A stretch of DNA of 64,000 nucleotides from an uncultured Flavobacteriaceae bacterium (GCA_943788095.1 CALSOZ010000006.1:45559-109558), one strand, 5' to 3'; shown: positions 46,413 to 55,666, counted from the stretch's first letter. The notes: generated from the sequence alone by a model not told the origin. Made by a program: numbers and translations.

Positions 46413-47417
46413 ATGATATTAGTCACCGGAGGCACAGGGTTAGTAGGAAGTCATTTGTTGTTTGAACTCAGCAAATCTCAACAAAAAATTCGCGCCATCT
46501 ATCGTCGTAAAGAAACCATTGAAAAAGTTCGAACCATTTTCTCTTATTATACGGATACTATTGACGAGCAATTTAACAGGATTGAATGGGTGGAAGCCGA
46601 TTTAAATGACATCCCACAACTTACGGAAGCATTTGTAGGCATCACGCATGTGTACCATTGTGCGGCGCTGATTTCATTTGCGCCAAACGATTATTATCTC
46701 CTGAGAAGTACCAATGTTGTTGGGACACAAAACATTGTCAATCTTTGCATCCTTAACGCCATTCAAAAGCTTTGCTATGTCAGTTCAGTAGCGACGATGG
46801 GGCATGATCCTGTGAAAATAACAGAGGAAACTACCTGGTATTCAGACGAAATTAAAAACGTGTATGCCATTACAAAACAGGAAGCCGAAATGGAAGTTTG
46901 GCGAGGGATTCAAGAAGGAGTTCCGAGTGTGATTGTAAATCCAGGGGTGATTATTGGGCCTGGCTTTTTCAAATCTGGAAGTGGACTTTTGTTTAAGCTA
47001 GTCCACAAAGGACTCAAATACAATACTGCCGGGGTTTCTGGGTATGTCGATGTGATTGATGTCATAAAAAGCATGTTGCTATTAATGAATAGCGAGATCG
47101 AAAATGAGCGTTATATTTTGGTAGGTGAAAATATTTCGTTTTTAGATTTCACAGCGCTGATCTCAAAAGAATTTGGCATGATTCCTCCCAAAAAAATAGT
47201 GCCTAGTTGGATGCTTTCTATCGGATGGAATCTCGATTGGCTGAAGCATAAATTAACAGGTAAAAAGCGACATTTAACTAAAAACCTTTGTAAAACTTTA
47301 GGTCAGAAAAATTATTACAGCGCTGAGAAATTTTTAGAAAACCAGAGGGGTTTTAAATTCAAACCTATTTCAGTGGCCGTTTCAGAAGTGTGTCAAATTT
47401 TTTTAGAGGACGTTTGA
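46413..47417 (+). CDS. NAD-dependent epimerase/dehydratase (extended SDR)
   Basis: A 334-residue extended short-chain dehydrogenase. Rossmann motif ILVTGGTGLVGSHLLFEL; catalytic Ser in LCYVSSVATMG and Y-x3-K in YAITKQEAEMEVWR; downstream VNPGVIIGPG. It resembles dihydroflavonol reductase/NAD-dependent epimerases acting on nucleotide sugars or related ketones; the substrate is unknown. Its last 53 bp overlap the convergent DUF4296 gene. Confidence 0.9.
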   Translation: MILVTGGTGLVGSHLLFELSKSQQKIRAIYRRKETIEKVRTIFSYYTDTIDEQFNRIEWVEADLNDIPQLTEAFVGITHVYHCAALISFAPNDYYLLRSTNVVGTQNIVNLCILNAIQKLCYVSSVATMGHDPVKITEETTWYSDEIKNVYAITKQEAEMEVWRGIQEGVPSVIVNPGVIIGPGFFKSGSGLLFKLVHKGLKYNTAGVSGYVDVIDVIKSMLLLMNSEIENERYILVGENISFLDFTALISKEFGMIPPKKIVPSWMLSIGWNLDWLKHKLTGKKRHLTKNLCKTLGQKNYYSAEKFLENQRGFKFKPISVAVSEVCQIFLEDV

Positions 47418-47850
47418 GTTTAGATTCCAGTTTTAGTTTCCGATCACGTCTTAGACTGTCTGAACTTTCTTCAATACTTTTTTTGATAGAATCTTTTATG
47501 CGTTTCTGATTTTCAATTATGGTTTCATAAGCCGTTTTCTTGGCGTTCAACTTCAAATCCAATCGATCGTAAATAGACTTATAGGCTTCTCTTTTATTAG
47601 TGTAATAATTATTACTTTCAGCAAACTGAAGACTGTCAATCTTATATTTAGTGTAAATATACTCTTTGGGGTTTTGGATGTTATTTTCGAGCAGTTGTTT
47701 ATTCACGCCTTTGGCAGAATTTATAATCATGACATCATACAAAATATCGACCATTTGATCCTCAGAAATCAAATTATTTGGTTTTTTTATCGCTGTATTT
47801 CCACAAGACATAAAAATGAAGAAACTTCCTATGATAATCGATTTTTTCAT
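47365..47850 (-). CDS. DUF4296 lipoprotein
   Basis: A 161-residue lipoprotein with the DUF4296 pattern: lipobox FIFMSCGN, then LISEDQMVDILYDVMIINSAKGV and YIYTKYKIDSLQFAESNNYY. The C-terminal third is highly basic and helical. Function unknown. It overlaps the dihydroorotase stop by 4 bp (ATGA), continuing the GT2-pyrC operon, an order usual in Flavobacteriaceae. Confidence 0.92.
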   Translation of the reverse strand: MKKSIIIGSFFIFMSCGNTAIKKPNNLISEDQMVDILYDVMIINSAKGVNKQLLENNIQNPKEYIYTKYKIDSLQFAESNNYYTNKREAYKSIYDRLDLKLNAKKTAYETIIENQKRIKDSIKKSIEESSDSLRRDRKLKLESKLKRPLKKFDTLLKRPLK

Positions 47851-49193
47851 CTGTTAAATGTTAAACGCATAGCTGCTTTTTGATTTGTAAAATTCCCGTT
47901 TTCATACACAATCGTCCCATTTAAAATGGTATGAGTCACTCGCGATTTAAAGGTCGAGCTTTCAAATGGCGACCATCCACATTTATATAGAATATTGTCT
48001 TTATTGACCGTCCATGGGTTGTTTGGTTTTATCAAAACTAAATCGGCAAAATACCCTTCTCTGATATACCCTCTTTTTTCAATTTGAAATAAAATTGCTG
48101 GATTATGACACATTTTTTCAACCATCTTTTCGATCGAAATTTTACCATTATGATGGGCTTCCATCATAGCGACTAAACCATGTTGCACTAAAGGACCACC
48201 AGACGGTGCTTTGATATAATTATTTGACTTTTCTTCTAATGTATGCGGCGCATGATCGGTTGCAATGACATCAATTTTATCATTTAGAAGGGCCTTCCAT
48301 AGCGCAGCTCTGTCTTTGGCTGTTTTTACGGCTGGATTCCACTTGATTAAAGTGCCCTTTTTATCATAGTCTTCATCAGAAAACCAAAGGTGGTGTATAC
48401 AAACCTCAGCGGTAATTTTTTTGTCTTTTAAGGCTTTTTTATTTGAAAACAAGGCCGTCTCTTTGGCGGTTGACAGGTGAAAAACATGCAATCGAGCGCC
48501 TGTTTTTTTTGCCAAGGCAATTGCTTTTGACGATGAAATATAACAAGCCTCAGCGCTTCTAATTTCGGGATGAAATTTCACTGGAATGTCATCACCATAG
48601 GTTTCCATATAGCGCGCCGTGTTTTGTTTGATGGTATCTTCATCCTCACAATGCACCGAAATTAATAAATCTGTACTTTTAAAAATTTTCTCTAAAACTT
48701 CTGGATTATCGACCAACATGTTCCCTGTAGAAGATCCTAAAAAGAGTTTTAATCCTGCAACTTTTAGGGGGTCTACTTTTAGAATTTCGTCCAAATTGTC
48801 ATTGGTGCCACCAAACATAAAAGAATAGTTTGCAGAGGATGTTTTTTGGGCGATCTGAAATTTAGCTTCTAATTTATCAATCGTAGTGGCTTGTGGATTG
48901 GTATTTGGCATTTCGATAAAAGAAGTGATTCCTCCTGCAATGGCTGCTCTAGATTCCGTTTCAATCGTAGCTTTGTGCGTTAAGCCAGGCTCTCTAAAGT
49001 GCACTTGGTCATCAATGACTCCAGGAATAAGATAATTATTCTCGGCATCAATCACCGTAACGTTGGAGTTTTTGACACTAATAGAGCTTGAAATTTCTTT
49101 GATGATTTGATCCTCAATTAACACATCGCCTTCGAAAATGGTTCCTTCGTTAACAATACGCGCATTTTTTATGAGTAGTGTTTGTTTATGCAT
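47847..49193 (-). CDS. pyrC: Dihydroorotase
   Basis: A 448-residue amidohydrolase of the class I dihydroorotase group, third step of pyrimidine synthesis. Metal motif IPGVIDDQVHFREPGLTHK, later VHCEDEDTI, HVFHLSTAKE, and the final metal-binding IATDHAPHTLEEK. Intact, in an operon directly after the glycosyltransferase and before the DUF4296 gene. Confidence 0.93.
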   Translation of the reverse strand: MHKQTLLIKNARIVNEGTIFEGDVLIEDQIIKEISSSISVKNSNVTVIDAENNYLIPGVIDDQVHFREPGLTHKATIETESRAAIAGGITSFIEMPNTNPQATTIDKLEAKFQIAQKTSSANYSFMFGGTNDNLDEILKVDPLKVAGLKLFLGSSTGNMLVDNPEVLEKIFKSTDLLISVHCEDEDTIKQNTARYMETYGDDIPVKFHPEIRSAEACYISSSKAIALAKKTGARLHVFHLSTAKETALFSNKKALKDKKITAEVCIHHLWFSDEDYDKKGTLIKWNPAVKTAKDRAALWKALLNDKIDVIATDHAPHTLEEKSNNYIKAPSGGPLVQHGLVAMMEAHHNGKISIEKMVEKMCHNPAILFQIEKRGYIREGYFADLVLIKPNNPWTVNKDNILYKCGWSPFESSTFKSRVTHTILNGTIVYENGNFTNQKAAMRLTFNR

Positions 49194-49919
49194 TTATGAT
49201 GTTCCTAAAATTGTTTTTAATCGCATTTGAACAACGCCAAATACAGCTTCTGATATTATGCCTTTACTTAGCTTGGAAACTCCGTAGCGTCGATCGGTAA
49301 AGATAATTGGGATTTCTTGGATATTAAAGTTTTTCTTGTAAACGTTGTATTTCATTTCAATTTGAAATGCATAGCCTATAAATTTGATCGCCTCTAAATC
49401 GAGTGCTTCTAAAACAGAACGCTTATAACACACAAAACCGGCCGTCGGGTCGAGAATTTTCATTCCAGTGATGAGTCGAACGTATAAAGAGGCGCCATAG
49501 GAGAGTAAGACTCTAGACAAAGGCCAATTAACAACATTCACCCCTTTGATGTATCGAGAACCTACCGTCATATCTGCTTTTTGATCCTTACAAGCTTTGT
49601 AGAGTCGAATTAAATCCTTCGGGTCGTGAGAAAAATCTGCGTCCATCTCAAAAATAAATTCGTAATCACGTTCTAAACTCCATTTAAAACCCTCAATATA
49701 TGCAGTTCCTAGACCCTGCTTTCCACTTCGTTTTAGTAAAAAGATACGGTTGGCGTATTTTTGTTGAAGCGCTTCTACTTTTTGAGCCGTTTGATCGGGT
49801 GAATTATCATCCACAATCAAAACATGAACCTGATTATTCTGGGAAAATACAGCATGTATAATTGCTTCAATATTTTCAATCTCGTTGTAAGTAGGGATGA
49901 TGACAACAGCGTCTTTCAT
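49194..49919 (-). CDS. Polyprenyl-phosphate mannosyl/glucosyltransferase (GT2)
   Basis: A 241-residue GT2 enzyme of the dolichyl-phosphate mannose synthase type. The signature AVVIIPTYNEIENI, DDNSPDQTAQKVE and the DxD-like EMDADFSHDPKDL are clear, with GSRYIKGV and YKRSVLEAL later. It transfers a sugar from a nucleotide donor to a lipid phosphate at the membrane. No C-terminal membrane domain. Heads the leftward transcript with pyrC, with no gap. Confidence 0.92.
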   Translation of the reverse strand: MKDAVVIIPTYNEIENIEAIIHAVFSQNNQVHVLIVDDNSPDQTAQKVEALQQKYANRIFLLKRSGKQGLGTAYIEGFKWSLERDYEFIFEMDADFSHDPKDLIRLYKACKDQKADMTVGSRYIKGVNVVNWPLSRVLLSYGASLYVRLITGMKILDPTAGFVCYKRSVLEALDLEAIKFIGYAFQIEMKYNVYKKNFNIQEIPIIFTDRRYGVSKLSKGIISEAVFGVVQMRLKTILGTS

Positions 49920-49992
49920 TCAGCAGAAATTTTAGCAAAAGTAAGTTATTTTTAGCTCACTCATTTTATAAATATTCTTCTTAGCTTTGTAT

Positions 49993-50634
49993 ATGCTTAG
50001 AGAAGTCTTATTTAACGATTGGTACACTACAGTTATTGTGGCTAGCTTAGCCATCGTTGTAAGTGCAAAATTACTCAATGTAAATCGATTTTCAGACTTT
50101 TTAAGACTCATTGGAAACTCAAATTACTTGAGAATATATTTAAAAGATCACAAATTTCTGGATCCTTTTGATGTGTTATTGTTTTTAAATTTTTGCATAA
50201 ACGCGGTACTAATTGCCATATGCATTTACAGTAATTTTATAGGGAACATCGAATTAAATGGGGCATTATTTTTTCGATTATTAGTGTTTTTTATGGGGGG
50301 CATCTTACTGAAGATTTTAATAGAACTAGGGGTTGGCTATTTATTTGAAATTAAAAAATTGATTCATGGTTATGTGTTTCAGCAAATTAGTTTTATCAAC
50401 TTCTTAGGCGTTGTTTTACTTCCTTTAAATTCTTTGATGATTTTTGGCTTTCCTAATAACAGAGCTCTTTTAATTGGAATTTTAATACTTTCCGGCCTAA
50501 TTCTCTTAGTCGGATTCATTAAATCAATCAAATTCTATCAAAAACTACTTATGGATAATTTCTTTTATTTTATTTTGTATCTTTGCACTCTCGAAATTGG
50601 ACCATACATATTAATGTGGAAGCTGTTTTCGTAA
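49993..50634 (+). CDS. DUF4271 membrane protein
   Basis: A 213-residue membrane protein with six or so spans and the DUF4271 pattern (REVLFNDWYTTVIVASLAI; FNFC..L; LGVVLLPLNSLMIFG). Function unknown, but a gene of this family regularly precedes hemD in Bacteroidota, as here (32-bp gap). A TAGCTTTG box overlaps the tracked start at 49987, so the second Met at 49993 is preferred and the message may be almost leaderless. Confidence 0.85.
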   Translation: MLREVLFNDWYTTVIVASLAIVVSAKLLNVNRFSDFLRLIGNSNYLRIYLKDHKFLDPFDVLLFLNFCINAVLIAICIYSNFIGNIELNGALFFRLLVFFMGGILLKILIELGVGYLFEIKKLIHGYVFQQISFINFLGVVLLPLNSLMIFGFPNNRALLIGILILSGLILLVGFIKSIKFYQKLLMDNFFYFILYLCTLEIGPYILMWKLFS

Positions 50635-50666
50635 GACATAAATTAACATTTTAGAGTAATTGATCT

Positions 50667-51413
50667 ATGAAAGTAAAAACCATTTTGGTGTCTCAACCCG
50701 AACCAAAAGTTGAAAACTCTCCATACTTTGACTTACAAGATAGTCAAAAAGTGAAAATTGATTTTCGTCCTTTTATTCATGTCGAAGGACTCACAGCTAA
50801 ACAGGTTCGATTACAAAAAGTTGATTTTTCAAGTTATTCTGCTATAATTTTGACCAGTAGAAATGCTGTAGATCATTTTTTTAGAGTTGCAGAAGAAATG
50901 CGTTTTAAAGTTCCAGACAGTATGAAGTATTTCTGTCAATCGGAAGCTGTGGCGTTTTATTTACAAAAATACGTCGTTTACCGTAAGCGGAAAATTTATG
51001 TTGGAAAGCGTAATTTCCAAGATCTTGCTCCATTAATTAAAAAATATAATGAAGAAAAGTTTTTATTACCATCGTCCGATAAATTAAAGCCTATCGTTCC
51101 TAAAATGCTGGACGAACTTGGCGTTAAATGGAAACAGGCCGTGTTTTATAACACTGTCATAAGTGATTTATCTGACTTAGCTGATGTGTATTATGACATC
51201 CTCGTCTTTTTTAGTCCTTCTGGAATTGACTCCTTATTTCATAATTTTCCAGACTTTAAACAAAATGATACGCGTATCGCTGTTTTTGGAAATACAACAG
51301 TTAAAGCCGTTGAAAACAAAGGACTTCGTGTCGACATTTCAGCTCCAACCATTGAAATGCCATCGATGACCATGGCACTGGAGAAGTATCTCAAAAACGT
51401 TAATAAAAAATAA
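50667..51413 (+). CDS. hemD: Uroporphyrinogen-III synthase
   Basis: A 248-residue HemD-family protein that closes and inverts ring D in tetrapyrrole synthesis. The two-lobed pattern is visible: ILVSQPEPKVENSPYFDL, SAIILTSRNAVDHFFRV, FLLPSSDKLKP, DILVFFSPSGIDSLF and RIAVFGNTTVKAVENKGLRVD. The divergence of HemD makes the assignment rest on overall pattern and on DUF4271 next to it. Confidence 0.88.
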   Translation: MKVKTILVSQPEPKVENSPYFDLQDSQKVKIDFRPFIHVEGLTAKQVRLQKVDFSSYSAIILTSRNAVDHFFRVAEEMRFKVPDSMKYFCQSEAVAFYLQKYVVYRKRKIYVGKRNFQDLAPLIKKYNEEKFLLPSSDKLKPIVPKMLDELGVKWKQAVFYNTVISDLSDLADVYYDILVFFSPSGIDSLFHNFPDFKQNDTRIAVFGNTTVKAVENKGLRVDISAPTIEMPSMTMALEKYLKNVNKK

Positions 51414-51515
51414 TTTATACTTAAGAAAAATCAATAATAAAATTATTTAATACAATAATACTATTGATAACTTCGATAAATCGTCATATAGAAAATCTAC
51501 AAGAATAAGAATCCT

Positions 51516-51707
51516 TTACAAATTACAACTCATATCAGCTCCACAGCACATCGGTGATTTAATTTTACCTTCACATTCTGGACATTTAGAGACTTGTACT
51601 TGTGAGCCATCGGGTAGGTCTATCTTCCCATTTTCTAAAGGGACATCGCAGTTTCCACAAGTTGCTTTGACTGCCATTCCACATTGTTTACATTCATAAG
51701 TATTCAT
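51516..51707 (-). CDS. Small zinc-ribbon protein
   Basis: A 63-residue protein with three Cys pairs: YECKQCGM, TCGNCDVP, VSKCPECEG, plus MCCGADMSC at the C-terminus, consistent with one or two zinc sites. No known enzyme domain. Standalone gene. Confidence 0.8.
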   Translation of the reverse strand: MNTYECKQCGMAVKATCGNCDVPLENGKIDLPDGSQVQVSKCPECEGKIKSPMCCGADMSCNL

Positions 51708-51749
51708 ACTGTTTTTATTTAAATTGATGATTCTAAAATTAGTGATTTT

Positions 51750-52694
51750 TTAGGATATAAAGGCCAAATAAATAAAAATTCCGTACATAAAAATTAAGAC
51801 AAATCCTTCGGTTTTTTTTAATTCATGCCGTTTCAATACCAATGCAAATGGTGCTAAAATGACTGCGAACACTAACATCCAAATAATATCTCTCGATAGA
51901 ATTTGTGTGTCTTCGACAATAATCGGTTTAATCATTGCGGTCAATCCAAGTACAGAGCCAATATTAAAAATATTGGACCCAATTAGATTCCCTAAAGAGA
52001 TGGCTTTTTCTTTTCGAATCACTGCAATGACAGAAGCGGCAAGTTCTGGAACACTTGTTCCCACTGCAATTATGGACACCGAAATGACCGCTTCACTAAC
52101 GCCTATTTGTTTTGCAATGACAATCGCACCATTGACCAACCAATCCGCCCCAAAATACAAAGCGACCCCACCGATGACAAACCAAATCATTAGTTTAAAA
52201 TTAGAAGTAATTGTGAGGGCCTCCAAGGATTCATCATGATCCTCTTTTGCTCCTTTTGATTTTTTAAGTAATAATATCACAAAGACTATTAATCCAAGAA
52301 ATAAAATAGCGCCTTCAAATGCGGTTAATTGCTGGTCATTACTTAAAAAATAATAAAAGGCAAGCGAAAAAAGCATCAATGCAGGCCAGTTAAATTTATA
52401 AAAAGAGGTATCCACATAGATGGTTCCTATAAAGGCTGTGATTCCAAGGACCAACCCAATATTGGCGATGTTAGATCCAATCACATTATTGATTGCAATG
52501 GATGAAGACCCGTTAAATGCGGCATTTAAACTGACTCAAAGCTCCGGAAAAGAGGTTGCAAAAGAAACCACCGTTAAGCCAACTACCATCTTGGAGATGT
52601 TGAGTTTGAACGATAATGCTACAGAGGCTCGCACCAAAAACTCACCTCCAATAACCAATAATACAAATCCAAGCAGCATCAAAACAATATCCAT
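51750..52694 (-). pseudogene. Na+/Ca2+ antiporter (CaCA, YrbG type), in-frame TGA
   Basis: A CaCA exchanger of about 314 residues reading from ATG at 52694 (MDIVLMLLGFVLLVIGGEF). The first alpha repeat reads VVSFATSFPEL, then TGA, then VSLNAAFNGSSSIAINNVIGSNIANIG in the same frame. The second repeat is intact (IIAVGTSVPELAASVIAVIRKEKAISLGNLIGSNIFNIG). Only one codon is abnormal, PEL-TGA-VSL, where relatives have a hydrophobic residue. Unlike the indels elsewhere this is a substitution. The downstream GTG at 52484 is what the ORF track uses as a start. Confidence 0.85.
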
Positions 52695-52772
52695 AACTAA
52701 ATTTTTTTACGAAGATAAATCTTAGATATGAAATTTTCCTAAAATTAGAAGAAGAATCTCTATTTTTGGACT

Positions 52773-52928
52773 ATGAATTCAAAAACTGTTTTTAAAATCA
52801 TCGCAAAAGTCAATCAACTGATACTTCCTAGTTTGACCAAAAAACGAGTAGACCTCAGCAAAGCAACTAAAATACAAATGGCGTTGTTTGGATGGCGACT
52901 CTATATAACTAAAAAAGCGTTGGATTAA
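52773..52928 (+). CDS. Short basic protein, 51 residues
   Basis: Too short for the track. ATG at 52773 opens MNSKTVFKIIAKVNQLILPS, continuing LSKATKIQMALFGWRLYITKKALD and TAA. I recall similar small proteins in Flavobacteriaceae that databases sometimes mislabel SsrA-binding protein; they lack the SmpB fold. Function unknown. Confidence 0.65.
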   Translation: MNSKTVFKIIAKVNQLILPSLTKKRVDLSKATKIQMALFGWRLYITKKALD

Positions 52929-53001
52929 TAACTAACCGCCGCATAGACAGGAAAGGGCTCTATTTTTTTTGAGCCTTCAAGAAAGTCGAGTTTCATAATA
53001 A

Positions 53002-53244
53002 AATTACACTGCACAACTTGTGCTGTTTGGACTGGGGACCGTGCCGTTAATGACCGTTGCCATTTATCTTGGAAATTTTTTAAAAGGAAAAGCGAAGCGA
53101 AACATCATGAGAGCAATCCCAATGTTTGTGGTCGTCATCGGTTTGTTATTTATTTTACGCGGCATGGGGCTCGGCATTAAATACATCTCCCCATCAAATA
53201 TGGTCACAAAGCCACAAGTCGATGCACGTTATGACTGTCATTAA
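53002..53244 (+). pseudogene. C-terminal remnant of a TauE/SafE-type sulfite exporter-like membrane protein
   Basis: The last roughly 80 residues of a membrane protein: LVLFGLGTVPLMTVAIYLGNFL, then VVVIGLLFILRGMGLGIKYISP. This matches the end of the small TauE/SafE-like proteins (heavy-metal transport, UreH-like) found near cytochrome oxidase genes. The first two thirds are missing and the preceding DNA is unrelated. Only a GTG at 53020 could start it. Decayed gene. Confidence 0.7.
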
Positions 53245-53273
53245 TGTCGTTGAAAATAAACTTATTGTACTGA

Positions 53274-54305
53274 TTATTTGAGCTCGTTTCTAAGGTTTTG
53301 TTCCCAAGTCCATGAGGATTGAATCATGTCTTTTAAATTACGACTTGCTTCCCATTTTAAAACGTCTTTAGCCAGAGCTGTGGAAGCAAACATTTCAGGA
53401 ACATCGCCAGGTCTTCGCTCTGTGATTTCATAGTTTAATGGGCTTCCGCTCACCGCTTCAAAGGCTTTGATCATTTCGAGTACCGAAAACCCTTTTCCAG
53501 TTCCCAAATTAAAAACTTCTAAGGGTTGAGTGAACGTTGGGTCTAAAAGTCTCTGGAGCGCTTTTAAGTGGGCTTCCGCTAAATCCACCACGTGGATATA
53601 ATCTCTGATGGGCGTGCCATCTTTGGTTGGGTAATCATTTCCAAAAACCATCAGTTTTTCTCTGATACCTGCAGCAGTTTGGGTAATATAAGGCATTAAG
53701 TTATTAGGAACTCCGCTTGGAAACTCCCCTATTTTCCCAGAAGCATGCGCGCCAATTGGGTTAAAATACCGCAATGAAATGACGGATATTTCGGACTGAG
53801 ATTTTGTGAAATCCTCTAAGATCTCTTCCGCAATTTTTTTGGTGTTTCCATAAGGGGAAGAGGACCGCTGGGTGGGTGCATCTTCTGTAATTGGCATTTT
53901 GGAAGGGTTTCCATAAACGGTTGCTGAGGAAGAAAAAATAAGGTGATTGATGCTATTTTCCTGCTGGGCTTTCAATACATTTAATAATGAAAAAAGATTG
54001 TTTTGATAATACATCAATGGATTCTGAATGGATTCCGCCACTGCTTTATGGGCAGCAAAATGAATCACAGCCTTCGCATCTTTATGGGTTTTAAAAACCG
54101 CTTGAGTTGCTTCAAATGATTTCAAATCGACTTGTTCAAAATGGGGCCTTACGCCAGAAATAGTTTCAATACGATCTAAAATTTGAGGGCTTGAGTTTGA
54201 TAAATCATCAAGGATCACCACATCAAAATTATGATGAATCAATGTGATTACTGTATGGGAGCCAATATATCCACAACCACCAGTAACAATAATTTTTTCT
54301 TTCAT
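53274..54305 (-). CDS. galE: UDP-glucose 4-epimerase
   Basis: A 343-residue extended SDR interconverting UDP-glucose and UDP-galactose. NAD-binding VTGGCGYIGSHTVITL; substrate and catalytic motifs LIFSSSATVYGNP and SPYGNTKKIAEEIL (Y-x3-K); RYFNPIGAH and GTPIRDYIHVVDLAEAH are diagnostic for GalE. Intact. Feeds surface polysaccharide synthesis. A TATATTTG box lies on the minus strand 19 nt upstream of its ATG. Confidence 0.95.
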   Translation of the reverse strand: MKEKIIVTGGCGYIGSHTVITLIHHNFDVVILDDLSNSSPQILDRIETISGVRPHFEQVDLKSFEATQAVFKTHKDAKAVIHFAAHKAVAESIQNPLMYYQNNLFSLLNVLKAQQENSINHLIFSSSATVYGNPSKMPITEDAPTQRSSSPYGNTKKIAEEILEDFTKSQSEISVISLRYFNPIGAHASGKIGEFPSGVPNNLMPYITQTAAGIREKLMVFGNDYPTKDGTPIRDYIHVVDLAEAHLKALQRLLDPTFTQPLEVFNLGTGKGFSVLEMIKAFEAVSGSPLNYEITERRPGDVPEMFASTALAKDVLKWEASRNLKDMIQSSWTWEQNLRNELK

Positions 54306-54323
54306 TAGTTTGATTTAAAAGAT

Positions 54324-54331
54324 CAAATATA
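54324..54331 (-). promoter_or_regulatory. -7 box of galE
   Basis: TATATTTG on the minus strand, exact TAnnTTTG match, 19 nt before the galE start. Confidence 0.5.
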
Positions 54332-54398
54332 ACTAACTCGTTTTGCATTTTTAAGAAAAATCATTAATTCGAATGGATTTGTGAGAATAAAGAACTTC

Positions 54399-54749
54399 TT
54401 AGTCCATTTTTTTTAAGTCCTCCATAATTTTCAGCAAGAATTTATTTTCGGACTTTAATTTTAAATTTTCTTCTATTTGTTCATATAGTAAATCCTTAAC
54501 ATCTTTTCTATACGTAGATCTAGGTTCATTTAAATGATTAGGGGCCGACAAAAGCATTTCCCCTTCATCAAACAGCAACCATTTTACGTTTAAATCTAGA
54601 TAATTAACTAAAATAATGGCTAATTTATCTGTTCCAAATGATTTTCCAGAGTCTAAAAACCCATTGGAAAACTTACAAGTTCTGTAAAATGCTGAAGGCT
54701 TTATCTTCTTATATTCAAGGTATTTTAATATTTTTTCTTTATGTGTCAT
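54399..54749 (-). CDS. Phage-repressor-like small HTH protein
   Basis: A 116-residue protein with an N-terminal helix-turn-helix-like region (KILKYLEYKKIKPSAFYRTCKF then GFLDSGKSFGTDKLAIILVNYLDLNVKWLLFDEGEMLL), like the Bacteroidota repressors annotated as cI-type, and a C-terminal coiled coil (YEQIEENLKLKSENKFLLKIME). Divergent from the small gene at 54858, as in a cI/cro switch. No other phage genes are seen, so any element is vestigial or the pair works alone. Confidence 0.7.
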   Translation of the reverse strand: MTHKEKILKYLEYKKIKPSAFYRTCKFSNGFLDSGKSFGTDKLAIILVNYLDLNVKWLLFDEGEMLLSAPNHLNEPRSTYRKDVKDLLYEQIEENLKLKSENKFLLKIMEDLKKMD

Positions 54750-54857
54750 TAAAAAACTAGATAATTATTGCTTTTTATTAGATATTTATTTTAAATTTAT
54801 AACAGTAATGTGACAGAAAATTAATAGAAAAAAACGACATATCAAAACAGAGCATCT

Positions 54858-55112
54858 ATGATTAGTAAAACGGCAAAAGAGTCCATAAAGAGAATTATTG
54901 GACATCGGTGTGCCCCTATCATTCAAAAGGAATTAATTGATAGTAAGGAATACAATAAATACGGTGAGCCATACTCTACAGGACATATCACTAATGTCAT
55001 GAACGGCGAAAGCCATAATGTCATTGAAGCGGCTATTTTTAGGGTTTTCGAAAATCGCTTAGATATCCAAAAAAAAAGAGACAAGCTAATCTATAAAAAA
55101 CCAAAAAACTAA
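54858..55112 (+). CDS. Small DNA-binding-type protein, divergent from the repressor
   Basis: An 84-residue basic protein (KRIIGHRCAPIIQKELIDSK, GEPYSTGHITNVMNGESHNVIEAAIF, FENRLDIQKKRDKLIYKK). The pattern G-x-x-Y-S-x-x-x-I-x-x-V-x-x-G recalls small HTH proteins of Flavobacteriia. Together with the preceding gene it gives a divergent pair sharing a 108-bp control region. Function unknown. Confidence 0.6.
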   Translation: MISKTAKESIKRIIGHRCAPIIQKELIDSKEYNKYGEPYSTGHITNVMNGESHNVIEAAIFRVFENRLDIQKKRDKLIYKKPKN

Positions 55113-55264
55113 ACTGAAAATTAGTGATTTTTAATGATTCAAAAAACAGTATAGCGATGGATATCAAATACAAACTTACATCCTCCTGTTTTCTGTCATA
55201 AGCCGTTGGGCTGATTTCAAAATAACTTAAATTTAAGTTTGCTGAAATTTATAAAAATAAATAC

Positions 55265-55420
55265 ATGAAATTAATTGCTTGCATGGTATTACTTATAGGC
55301 TACGGCATTTTAACGAGACTCTATTATAAAGAGAAAAAGTATATAATGGCGTCTATATGGGGTCTACTGTCTATTTGTATTCTTTATTTAATGTTCGTAA
55401 TATACCTCGATGAATATTAA
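55265..55420 (+). CDS. Two-span membrane peptide, 51 residues
   Basis: Too short for the track. MKLIACMVLLIGYGILTRLY, then KEKKY and a second hydrophobic segment (ASIWGLLSICILYLMFVIYL) ending DEY-TAA. The two membrane spans with a basic loop look like a real small membrane protein; there is no homologue I can name. Confidence 0.5.
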   Translation: MKLIACMVLLIGYGILTRLYYKEKKYIMASIWGLLSICILYLMFVIYLDEY

Positions 55421-55470
55421 AATCATCGATTTCATAAAAACGAAAGAACCCCTTGTTCCCCAACCCAAAT

Positions 55471-55557
55471 CAAACAAAAAAAACGCTCAAGCAAGCTTGG
55501 CGTTTTTTCTTATTGTACTATTTATTCGTGACCCAAAGTTATAAAAATTCGAACTTT
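55471..55557. repeat. Direct repeat flanking BspA-like gene, copy 1
   Basis: 87 bp, about 95% identical to 58891-58976. Begins with a hairpin AAACGC-T-CAAG/CTTG-GCGTTT able to terminate in both directions (T runs on each side), followed by 45 bp of conserved sequence ending TTCGAACTTT. It lies 110 bp downstream of the BspA-like gene. Confidence 0.85.
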
Positions 55558-55666
55558 TTAAGTAGTTTAAAAAAGCTATTTAAGTCTGAAAATTGTAAAA
55601 AATAAAATCCAATTAATTGCGATTACTCTAGGACGTCACAAGAATAATTAAGCAAGGTTTTTATCC

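Noticed and set aside
52538-52560. TGA as a selenocysteine codon in the exchanger
   Set aside because: CaCA antiporters have no Cys or Sec at this position, and no SECIS-like hairpin follows; nonsense or error is simpler.
54399-55112. Prophage call for the HTH pair
   Set aside because: No terminase, capsid, tail or lysis genes nearby; only a regulator-like pair is visible.
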